NCBI GenBank assembly: GCA_036478595.1
Contig: JAZGEF010000032.1
Span: 1 to 64,000, forward strand
Direction: 5' to 3'
DNA from: Granulosicoccus sp036478595
Lineage (GTDB): Bacteria; Pseudomonadota; Gammaproteobacteria; Granulosicoccales; Granulosicoccaceae
Length of the DNA stretch: 64,000 bases
The translations under genes and the position numbers were made by a program. The notes below the pieces were generated by a model. That model had not been told where the DNA came from and made no database searches. It was given only the letters and a program-made list of their open reading frames with translations. How positions within the stretch are numbered: position 1 is the first letter of the stretch; each line of letters begins with the position of its first letter. This document shows positions 1-7,115 of the stretch, in pieces.

Positions 1-293
1 GTGTTAGCAATATTTTCATCTGTGCGGTTCTGGTGACAGTGATTAACTTGCTTCTTGAGCGCACTGATGCCACCTTCTAACACGAGCTTGCGATGCCGGT
101 AAGTGGTTTTGCGTGACATACCCCTGATCCTTACCGCTTCGCTGACATTGCCCAGTTGTTCTGCTAGCTCCAGCACATCCAGTTTTTTCTGGATTTCCCT
201 ATCGACCAAAGAGTGCTTGGTCGGTTCTTTGACTTCGGATAACGGCCCATTAGCCGAACTTCCGATATCTATAAAGTGTAACAGTCGCGACTT
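1..293 (-). mobile_element. IS481-type transposase, N-terminal part, cut by left window edge
   Basis: The minus strand reads an open frame from about 293 to the edge. It holds a helix-turn-helix of the kind at the front of one IS481 transposase group: LDVLELAEQLGNVSEAVRI, then MSRKTTYRHRKLVLEGG and a Lys-rich stretch. This domain normally binds the element's ends before a DDE integrase core, which would lie outside the window. The frame opens right after an in-frame TAA, with no ATG ahead of the helix-turn-helix. It therefore starts at a rare codon or is decayed. A palindrome at 277-298 lies where the element end would be. The family call rests on pattern recognition of the N-terminal domain alone. 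Confidence 0.6.
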
Positions 294-298
294 TTACA
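277..298. repeat. 22-bp near-perfect palindrome at the presumed IS end
   Basis: The site TGTAACAGTCGCGACTTTTACA is self-complementary except for one pair. It begins TGT and ends ACA, the terminal bases typical of IS481-family ends, and sits just upstream of the transposase-like frame. It may be the terminal inverted repeat or a binding site for the helix-turn-helix. The other end of the element is not in the window. Confidence 0.5.
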
Positions 299-398
299 GA
301 TGATGTTACATACTTTTCTACACGGTCGGCGCAAGGTTGAGAATTTATTGTACTCTAGTGGTTAATTCATCGTTTAGTTTTCTCTTTTGGTAACCCCC

Positions 399-971
399 AT
401 GTCCATTTATCTTATTCGTCATGCTCAATCCGAGTTTAATGCGGCTTATATGCCCGACGCTCCTGATCCAATGATTTTTGACGCTCCACTTTCGCCGCTT
501 GGTAAGACACAAGCCGTTGAAACGCGCGTGCATATCAGTGCACTGGATATCGCAAGCCTCATTGTTTCTCCAATGACCAGAACTCTACAGACGGCAACGC
601 TGATCTTTGAAGATACCTACCCAGTATCAATTAATGCCGTCATTCGTGAGCAGCTAACTCACAGCTGTGACATGGGTCGGGCACCGCATCGTCTAGCCAA
701 AGAGTACCCGCATCTCGATTTTGCTCATCTGGACGAATGCTGGTGGCACAATGGAGAAAAAAATCATCTCGGGTACTCTATAGAATCCCGTGAACTGCTG
801 GAGCAAAGGGCAGATCAATTTATTGATTTACTTATCGCAAATAACATACGCTCAACAGCAGTTGTTACCCACGGAAATTTTATCCACGCAACCACCGGTA
901 TTCAGCCGCAAAATTGCGAGATCATAAAATTCGATCCGACCAGTCGAACTTCCCAATCAATTACCCATTGA
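399..971 (+). CDS. Histidine phosphatase family protein (phosphoglycerate mutase-like)
   Basis: This 190-residue protein belongs to the histidine phosphatase superfamily, which moves phosphate through a phospho-histidine. The N-terminus carries the catalytic motif LIRHAQSE (RHA at residues 7-9). The second catalytic histidine is in VVTHGNF near residue 155. The length suits a small stand-alone phosphatase such as SixA- or CobC-like enzymes, and the substrate cannot be read from sequence. I chose the ATG at 399; a TTG 12 bases upstream in frame would add only four residues. The gene stands alone between the IS remnant and a HAD phosphatase on the same strand. Confidence 0.85.
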   Translation: MSIYLIRHAQSEFNAAYMPDAPDPMIFDAPLSPLGKTQAVETRVHISALDIASLIVSPMTRTLQTATLIFEDTYPVSINAVIREQLTHSCDMGRAPHRLAKEYPHLDFAHLDECWWHNGEKNHLGYSIESRELLEQRADQFIDLLIANNIRSTAVVTHGNFIHATTGIQPQNCEIIKFDPTSRTSQSITH

Positions 972-1172
972 TAAAGACCGGGCTAACCCCATCCGCAACG
1001 CCAGCACCTAGAGTTGGCGTGATAGTGCGCGTTGTATCTTCTTGTGAATTTATTTGGGGAGGCAGATGCTATTAAGTCTGTTTGCTGCCATTTCTAACGA
1101 CCCCTCGGCACGAACGCTGCTGATAAACGGTTGGGCTATACTCATCCGCCTTGTTGATAAAAATGTTGTCTC

Positions 1173-1772
1173 ATGAAAAAGAATCTAGTACTCGACATCG
1201 GCAACGTGATTTGCCGCTGGGACCCGCAGCGATTAGTCGCGACTGTGTTTGATAACGAAGCTGACCAACTACAAGCCATTAATGACGTGATTGATCAGCA
1301 AGACTGGGCTGATCTGGATCAAGGTATTATCACACAAGATGAAGTTATAGCTCGTGCGCAAGCGCGTAGCTCGCTGGACGCTCATGGCATTGCCCGTATT
1401 TTTGATGAACTGCCGCCATCGCTAACTTTGATCGATACAACGGTGGAAGCGATGTATGAGGCTAAGGAGGTTGGAGTAGGGATGTATGTGTTATCAAACA
1501 TGCAGCATTTGGCTTGGGAATATCTTGAAAGCACATTTGATTTTTGGCATTTATTCGATGGCATCGTTGTGTCGTATGAAGCTAAGAAGATCAAACCGAA
1601 TGCTGATATCTACAACCATCTATGCGAACGTTTTAACCTACAACCCGAAGCGTGCTTCTTTGTCGATGATATGGCGGTGAATGTTCAGGCAGCGCGTGGT
1701 TGTGGCTGGGATTCAGAGCAGCTGACTGATACCACTAAGGGTGGTGATATGATTAGAAAGTGGCTTGGCTAG
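1173..1772 (+). CDS. HAD superfamily hydrolase, subfamily IA (YihX/haloacid dehalogenase-like)
   Basis: This 199-residue phosphatase of the haloacid dehalogenase superfamily has all four motifs in order. Motif I is LDIGNVICRWDP with the nucleophile Asp8, motif II is LSN (107-109), motif III is the lysine in KIKPN (139-143), and motif IV is FFVDDM (162-167). The second motif I aspartate is replaced by Asn11, as is usual in the 'DxGNV' group that includes E. coli YihX, a sugar-phosphate phosphatase. A helical cap lies between motifs I and II. The gene is monocistronic and ends at a shared bidirectional terminator with the convergent GH16 gene. The true substrate is unknown. Confidence 0.88.
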   Translation: MKKNLVLDIGNVICRWDPQRLVATVFDNEADQLQAINDVIDQQDWADLDQGIITQDEVIARAQARSSLDAHGIARIFDELPPSLTLIDTTVEAMYEAKEVGVGMYVLSNMQHLAWEYLESTFDFWHLFDGIVVSYEAKKIKPNADIYNHLCERFNLQPEACFFVDDMAVNVQAARGCGWDSEQLTDTTKGGDMIRKWLG

Positions 1773-1843
1773 TATTGTCTTTCCGCCTGCCCAAAGGGCA
1801 TGTTGTTCGTGCGGATGATTAACAAAGGTGCTTATCATAGGCG

Positions 1844-1873
1844 AAAAAAAAGCTGGCAGATGCCAGCTTTTTT
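1844..1873. terminator. Bidirectional rho-independent terminator
   Basis: The stem AGCTGGCA / TGCCAGCT is preceded by an A-run and followed by a T-run, so it works on both strands. It lies between the convergent HAD phosphatase and GH16 genes. Confidence 0.9.
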
Positions 1874-1892
1874 CATTGTACTTGTTCGCATA

Positions 1893-3815
1893 TTAGCGGG
1901 CAGGGTATAGACCGTTACCGTTGTAAGCATCACGCTGGTAGGCGCGAATGTAATCAATCTCAAGCTGGAGCGGGAAGTTGTCCGCGTTTAAGTCTGGAGT
2001 AGGTGCCCAGGCACTGCCAGCTACCAGGTAGGCAACAATGTTCATTTGTTGACGTCCTACTTGCGGGCCAGATAAACGCTTTATTTCCTGGCCATCGATA
2101 TACCAGATAACCAATTGAGGCTCCCACAACACACTGTAGGTGTGGAATTCATCGCTATACAATTCACCTGTTGGGTTTTTGTATTGCATAGTGGGTGCTG
2201 ACATCGTGGACTGATCATTTACGTTGCCGTAGTGATATGTCTGGAACGCATCTTCATCTCCAAATGGGTTTTCACCGAGATATTCAATGATATCGATTTC
2301 AGGTGCATGATGCTGTTTGGTTGCTGCATCACCCGCATAACGGTGATAAAGATAGAAACTGGACAACATGCCTGATTCTCCACCGACCTTCATACGGCTT
2401 TCCACATACCCGTAAGTCATGCCGAATAGGTCATGGCTAGATAATGCGCCTGACAGGAAAAGACAACGCTCGTTACCAGTTGGATCTGGCTCGTCGCATA
2501 CAGGAGGCAGGTTAGCTTCTTGTGCTGCTGGAGTAGGGATCGCTTCAATTATCAAACTGTTACCGTTAAATTTGAACGGGTCAAAACCGAAGTCAGTATC
2601 ACGCTGCGCATTAACAAAGTACTGCTGTTCACCGTTGATAATGCGGTTGTCACCCCACGTTAAGCTAGTGTTCCACTTGCTTTGGTCAATCGAATCTCCG
2701 TTAAATTCATCGCCAAATACTTCAGTAAATGAACCAATAAAGTAGTCAACATTTGATAGATCATTAACCGATGCAAACTTGTCAGTGGGTTCTTTGTAAA
2801 AATCGTCATACAAAGGTACTGGCGCGTTTGATTCAGCATGGTATGTAATTGTTATTGGGTTGGAGAGCGCAGACTCATTGCCTTCGTTGTCAACTGCCGA
2901 CACGGTATAGCTAAATGTATCGCCAGCCTTAGGGCCGTTAGTAGCACACTCGTGCAAGCGATCTAAAAAACGTGTGTAGTTACAATCGATAAAAGACGTG
3001 GTGCGCCAGAACTTGTCGATCTCGGCTTGTGTACCACCGTTTGCATCAGTCTGATCACGGCCTACTGTATAGGTGTGGCCGTCACTTCGGTAAACCTTGT
3101 ATTCAACCACTTCGCCATCGTCATTTGATGGTGCCCAATTGATTTCCGCCCAATCGTTAGAGACCAACTCTGCGCGTAGATTTTTAGGGCGAGAAGGTGG
3201 TCCGCCTGCAACAGCAGCTTCGTCATCGATTTCTAGGTCAGCGCCAAATCGATCGCTTGCGATTGGGCCGGGGATCGGATCGGCAAACGGGTTAAGTAAT
3301 TCTGGCGGATTACCAAGGCCAGTTGCCCCGTCGGTAGTGCTACCAGTAGCCGTACCAGTAGTGCTTCCGGTTGCTGTACCAGTAGTACTTCCAGTAGCCG
3401 TACCAGTAGTGCTTCCAGTTGCTGTGCCAGTAGTGCTTCCAGTTGCTGTGCCAGTAGCCGTACCAGTGGTGCTTCCGGTTGCTGTACCGGTAGCCGTACC
3501 AGTGGTGCTTCCGGTTGCTGTACCGGTAGCCGTACCAGTTGTGCTTCCGGTTGCTGTACCGGTAGCCGTACCAGTGGTGCTTCCGGTTGCTGTGCCGGTA
3601 GCCGTACCAGTTGTGCTTCCGGTTGCTGTGCCGGTAGCCGTACCAGTTGTGCTTCCGGTTGCTGTGCCGGTAGCCGTACCAGTGGTGCTTCCGGTTGCTG
3701 TACCGGTTGTACTTTGATCATCCGCCACAGCTGGGCTGTTGTTGTTGGAGGATGAGCAAGCAGCGATGGTGGTGGTCATCAGACCGATTGCTGCGTACCT
3801 GACAATCTTTTTCAT
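1893..3815 (-). CDS. GH16 family glycoside hydrolase lipoprotein with Thr/Gly repeat linker and FN3-like domain
   Basis: This 640-residue exported lipoprotein is likely an endo-beta-1,3-glucanase (laminarinase) or a related GH16 enzyme. A signal peptide ends at lipobox IAAC, so Cys20 is lipidated. Residues 35-158 are a low-complexity linker of STTGTATG and STTGTATGTATG units. Residues about 205-325 form a fibronectin type III-like module (PKNLRAEL to TVSAVDNEGNES). Residues about 370-625 are the GH16 domain. They include the catalytic signature EIDIIEYLG near 505, with the nucleophile and acid/base glutamates, and the downstream FHTYSVLWEP and IDGQEIKR segments. The repeat probably holds the catalytic part away from the outer membrane. 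Laminarin is my inference from the marine setting. The gene is monocistronic. Confidence 0.9.
   Translation of the reverse strand: MKKIVRYAAIGLMTTTIAACSSSNNNSPAVADDQSTTGTATGSTTGTATGTATGSTTGTATGTATGSTTGTATGTATGSTTGTATGTATGSTTGTATGTATGSTTGTATGTATGSTTGTATGTATGSTTGTATGSTTGTATGSTTGTATGSTTGTATGSTTDGATGLGNPPELLNPFADPIPGPIASDRFGADLEIDDEAAVAGGPPSRPKNLRAELVSNDWAEINWAPSNDDGEVVEYKVYRSDGHTYTVGRDQTDANGGTQAEIDKFWRTTSFIDCNYTRFLDRLHECATNGPKAGDTFSYTVSAVDNEGNESALSNPITITYHAESNAPVPLYDDFYKEPTDKFASVNDLSNVDYFIGSFTEVFGDEFNGDSIDQSKWNTSLTWGDNRIINGEQQYFVNAQRDTDFGFDPFKFNGNSLIIEAIPTPAAQEANLPPVCDEPDPTGNERCLFLSGALSSHDLFGMTYGYVESRMKVGGESGMLSSFYLYHRYAGDAATKQHHAPEIDIIEYLGENPFGDEDAFQTYHYGNVNDQSTMSAPTMQYKNPTGELYSDEFHTYSVLWEPQLVIWYIDGQEIKRLSGPQVGRQQMNIVAYLVAGSAWAPTPDLNADNFPLQLEIDYIRAYQRDAYNGNGLYPAR
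3342..3713 (-). repeat. In-frame tandem repeat, 36-bp and 24-bp units
   Basis: In the coding direction, roughly seven 36-bp units (STTGTATGTATG) are flanked by 24-bp units (STTGTATG), with very little variation between copies. All unit lengths are multiples of three, so changes in copy number alter the linker length without shifting the frame. Confidence 0.92.
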
Positions 3816-4218
3816 GTAGAAAACCTAGTAATTTGTTGGGTTTACGGCCAAATCCCTATTGGATGAATTTGGCTTGTTATGGTTCTGCCGCGAATAGTAC
3901 ACCGCTAGTGGGGCTCACCGCGAGACACAGCGCCAAAAACAAGCGTGACAGCCGACACATCCGGCCCGGTTTTGGCGCGCTGCTGCGCATTAGCTGAATA
4001 ATAAAGCAGAATGCGCTGAAACATGGGTAAAACTACCTTTCGATCAAGAAACCCAAGATTGGTCAATTTAGCGCCTGTAACCTTCAAACTCCCGAGTTTA
4101 GCGGCTATCAGCGTTACCCATGAATTGTGCCCTTTTGTTATTATTACCACCCCGGCGGATACCCATTCGGACCGCCAACTTATGTTCACGCATTAGCATC
4201 GATATTAACGGGATTTAT
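3816..4218. other. Intergenic region upstream of two divergent genes
   Basis: About 400 bases lie between the divergent GH16 and malate synthase genes and should hold both promoters. I see no recognisable gene, RNA or clear repeat. Open frames here have no protein-like features. Confidence 0.6.
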
Positions 4219-6408
4219 ATGAGCATGACCAAATGCCCGGGCGGACTAAAAGTAGCCTCAGTTCTGCACGGTTTTGTTAATAATGAAGTGTTGCCAGGTA
4301 CAGGTGTTGCACCCGACCACTTTTGGCAATCCATGGCAGAGATCATTGGTAAATTTGCGCCCGTTAATGCTGAGTTGCTAACAAAGCGCGATAGCATTCA
4401 AGCTCAGATTGACGATTGGCACAAGGCAAATCCAGCTGCCAGTCAGGATGTTTACACAAAGTTTTTAGAAAGCATCGGCTATATTGTGCCGGTGCCTACC
4501 GATTTCAGCGTTAGCGTTTCAAATGTTGACGCTGAAATCGCTGAACTTGCTGGCCCTCAATTGGTGGTACCCGTTAACAATGCGCGTTACGCATTGAATG
4601 CTGCGAATGCACGTTGGGGCAGTTTTTATGATGCTTTGTACGGCACCGATGTGATCAGTGAAGCAGGAGGGGCTGCACGCAGTGGAGGCTATAACTCAGT
4701 ACGTGGTGAACGCGTTGTTGCCTATGCCAATAAGTTTCTGGACGAAACGATGCCGTTAGGCCAAGGAAGCCACGGTGATGTAGCGTCATACATCGTTAAA
4801 GACGGTAAGCTACAAGTCACACTGGTGTCGGGTAGCGAAGTAGGATTAAAGGATTCAAGCCAATTTACAGGGTATACCGGCAGTGCAGATAAGCCTGATA
4901 GCATTTTGTTTGGCCATAACGGCTTACATGCAGAAGTTCAAATAGATCCAAACTCAACCATTGGCAAAACCAGTGCGGCAGGCGTTAAAGACGTACTACT
5001 CGAATCGGCGTTATCCACTATTCAAGATTGCGAAGATTCAGTCACTGCAGTTGATGCAGAAGACAAGGTCATTGTGTACCGCAATTGGCTTGGCTTAATG
5101 CGGGGCGACTTGCAGGACGCGTTTGATAAGGGTGGTAAGCAGCTTGTGCGTAAGCTTAACGCTGACAAGCAGTACACAGCAGCGGATGGTGGCACTATGC
5201 GCCTGCCAGGCAGAAGCGTATTGTTAGTGCGTAACGTTGGCTCTCATATGATGAGCGACGCGGTACTCGATGCCGAAGGCAACAAGGTACCCGAAACCTA
5301 TATTGATGCGATGGTCACTAGCGCATGCGCGATGCACGATCTTAAAAAATCAGATAACGATAATCGTAACTCTCGCGCGGGTAGCATTTATATTGTTAAG
5401 CCAAAGCAGCATGGCCCTGAAGAGGTAGGCGTATCGGTGCAGCTGTTCGGCGCTGTTGAAAAGGCGCTTGGCATTGCAGAAAACACATTAAAAATCGGCA
5501 TCATGGATGAAGAGCGCCGCACAACAATCAATCTAAAAGCGTGCATCGAAGCTGCACGTCACCGCGCCATATTTATTAACACTGGTTTTCTTGATCGTAC
5601 AGGCGATGAGATGCATACCAGTATGTATGCGGGTGTCATGGTGCCAAAGGGCGAGATGAAATCTGCAACTTGGCTAAGCGCCTATGAGAATAACAACGTT
5701 GATGTTGGCTTGGCGTGTGGCATGAAAGGACAAGGCCAAATTGGTAAAGGTATGTGGGCAATCCCTGACGAAATGTCCGCGATGATGAAGGCCAAGATTG
5801 GTCACCCTCTCTCGGGTGCCAATACTGCGTGGGTGCCATCACCAACTGCTGCTACATTGCATGCTACTCATTATCATCAAGTGGGCGTCTCAGAAATACA
5901 AACTGAACTTGCTAAGCGTGCGCCTGCAAGCCTTGCCGATATCTTGACGATTCCCGTTGTTGAAATGGGCCGTAACTTATCTGAAGAAGAGTTGCAGCAT
6001 GAGCTAGATAATAATGCTCAGGGCATTTTAGGGTACGTCGTAAGATGGGTTAACCAAGGAGTGGGTTGTTCGAAGGTGCTGGATATTAATGATGTGGGTC
6101 TGATGGAAGATCGCGCTACCTTACGAATATCCAGCCAGGCGCTCGCTAACTTGATACACCACGGCTTAATTACAGAGGCTCAGGTACGTGAGACGATGGA
6201 GCGCATGGCGATCATTGTCGATGAGCAAAATTCTGGGGACCCGGAATACACGCCAATGGCACCAAATTTTGACGCTAGTGTGGCTTTCCACGCTGCCTTA
6301 GACCTTGTTCTTAAAGGGCGGGAACAGCCGAACGGTTACACTGAGTTCATACTGACAGAACGCCGGCGCGAGCGAAAAGCTGAGTTGGCTAAAAAAATCG
6401 CTGTTTAG
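4219..6408 (+). CDS. glcB: Malate synthase G
   Basis: This enzyme condenses glyoxylate with acetyl-CoA to give malate, the second step of the glyoxylate shunt and of glycolate use, in the cytoplasm. The 729-residue length fits isoform G (about 723-730). Characteristic segments are GLMRGDL near 292, the Arg-rich PGRSVLLVRNVG near 330, MDEERRTT near 429, GFLDRTGDEMHT near 456 and the MEDRATLRISSQ block near 629 that carries the catalytic aspartate. I chose the ATG at 4219 (MSMTKCPGG) because upstream in-frame codons do not look like malate synthase. No isocitrate lyase or glycolate oxidase gene is adjacent. A cytochrome P460-like gene follows 100 bases downstream. Confidence 0.96.
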   Translation: MSMTKCPGGLKVASVLHGFVNNEVLPGTGVAPDHFWQSMAEIIGKFAPVNAELLTKRDSIQAQIDDWHKANPAASQDVYTKFLESIGYIVPVPTDFSVSVSNVDAEIAELAGPQLVVPVNNARYALNAANARWGSFYDALYGTDVISEAGGAARSGGYNSVRGERVVAYANKFLDETMPLGQGSHGDVASYIVKDGKLQVTLVSGSEVGLKDSSQFTGYTGSADKPDSILFGHNGLHAEVQIDPNSTIGKTSAAGVKDVLLESALSTIQDCEDSVTAVDAEDKVIVYRNWLGLMRGDLQDAFDKGGKQLVRKLNADKQYTAADGGTMRLPGRSVLLVRNVGSHMMSDAVLDAEGNKVPETYIDAMVTSACAMHDLKKSDNDNRNSRAGSIYIVKPKQHGPEEVGVSVQLFGAVEKALGIAENTLKIGIMDEERRTTINLKACIEAARHRAIFINTGFLDRTGDEMHTSMYAGVMVPKGEMKSATWLSAYENNNVDVGLACGMKGQGQIGKGMWAIPDEMSAMMKAKIGHPLSGANTAWVPSPTAATLHATHYHQVGVSEIQTELAKRAPASLADILTIPVVEMGRNLSEEELQHELDNNAQGILGYVVRWVNQGVGCSKVLDINDVGLMEDRATLRISSQALANLIHHGLITEAQVRETMERMAIIVDEQNSGDPEYTPMAPNFDASVAFHAALDLVLKGREQPNGYTEFILTERRRERKAELAKKIAV

Positions 6409-6509
6409 GGAATTTTTAGGATTAGCGGCTGTCTTGAGTAAAGAAGCTGAACTAGACTCAGTCCTCTAGCCTTTCAATTTTTGGCACTGCCAATACCAGG
6501 AGAACATAA

Positions 6510-7028
6510 TTGATCAACAATAAAGCAAAAGCAGGAATCGCTGTAGCGGTAGCCAGCATACTGGTAGCGGGTTGCGCCAGCTCACTCAACCCTTTTGCAC
6601 GTGAAGCTGACGAGCGATGGGCTGACTATAAAACCTGGACCAAAATCACTGATGGCCAAACAGGTACTGGCGATCCTACTGGTTTAATCAAAACTGTACA
6701 CAAAGGTCCTGATGGCTATCGTGATGTATATGTTAACGATATAGGCAAAGCCGCATTGGAAGGCAGCGCACCTTACTTGTTTCCAGCCGGTACAGTTGTA
6801 GTTAAAGAGCAGTTTGGTAGTAAGGCTGATTGGGAAGCGGGTAAGAACGCTGGACTAACGATTAGTGTTAAAGCAACTGCTGGTGATGCGGTTAATCGTG
6901 ATGATTGGATTTGGGCTGATAGCTACACAGCTAAGGCGGGTGCATCTGCATTCTGCGCAGGTTGCCACACAGCAGCAATCGCATCTGACTTTGTATTTAC
7001 TCACGCTGATTTCTTAGCGGCACAGTAA
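6510..7028 (+). CDS. Cytochrome P460 family lipoprotein
   Basis: This 172-residue protein has a lipoprotein signal (lipobox LVAGC, Cys22) and a single c-type haem site CAGCH at about 149-153. It also has the P460-fold segments DGYRDVYVN and FPAGTVVVKEQF. Cytochrome P460 proteins oxidise hydroxylamine or detoxify nitrogen oxides, but most members in heterotrophs have no known role. I do not claim hydroxylamine oxidation. Translation starts at a TTG with a good GGAGA ribosome-binding sequence about 8 bases upstream, and no ATG fits. It is monocistronic and convergent with DNA polymerase II. Confidence 0.85.
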   Translation: MINNKAKAGIAVAVASILVAGCASSLNPFAREADERWADYKTWTKITDGQTGTGDPTGLIKTVHKGPDGYRDVYVNDIGKAALEGSAPYLFPAGTVVVKEQFGSKADWEAGKNAGLTISVKATAGDAVNRDDWIWADSYTAKAGASAFCAGCHTAAIASDFVFTHADFLAAQ

Positions 7029-7090
7029 ACTAGATCTAAGTTCAAATATCTAGTACACGTTATTTAGTAAAAAAACTACCTCCACACTTT

Positions 7091-7115
7091 AAGAGCCTGT
7101 AACTTGCAGGCTCTT
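7091..7115. terminator. Hairpin between convergent genes
   Basis: The stem AAGAGCCTG / CAGGCTCTT has a 7-base loop and overlaps the stop codon of DNA polymerase II. There is no T-run on either side, so it is a weak or rho-assisted terminator at most. Confidence 0.5.

Noticed and set aside
277..298. LexA-type operator at the left edge
   Set aside because: The palindrome differs from the lexA-proximal site and sits at a transposase-like frame, so an IS end is the simpler reading.
3342..3713. CRISPR-like array
   Set aside because: Units are directly adjacent with no unique spacers, and they are in frame inside a coding gene.
3097..3721. Long open frames on both strands across the GH16 repeat
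   Set aside because: Both arise because the repeat units are multiples of three and free of stops in several frames. They encode only repeats and lack any start context.
3905..4189. 94-residue minus-strand frame upstream of malate synthase
   Set aside because: It lies in the divergent promoter region and has no family features.
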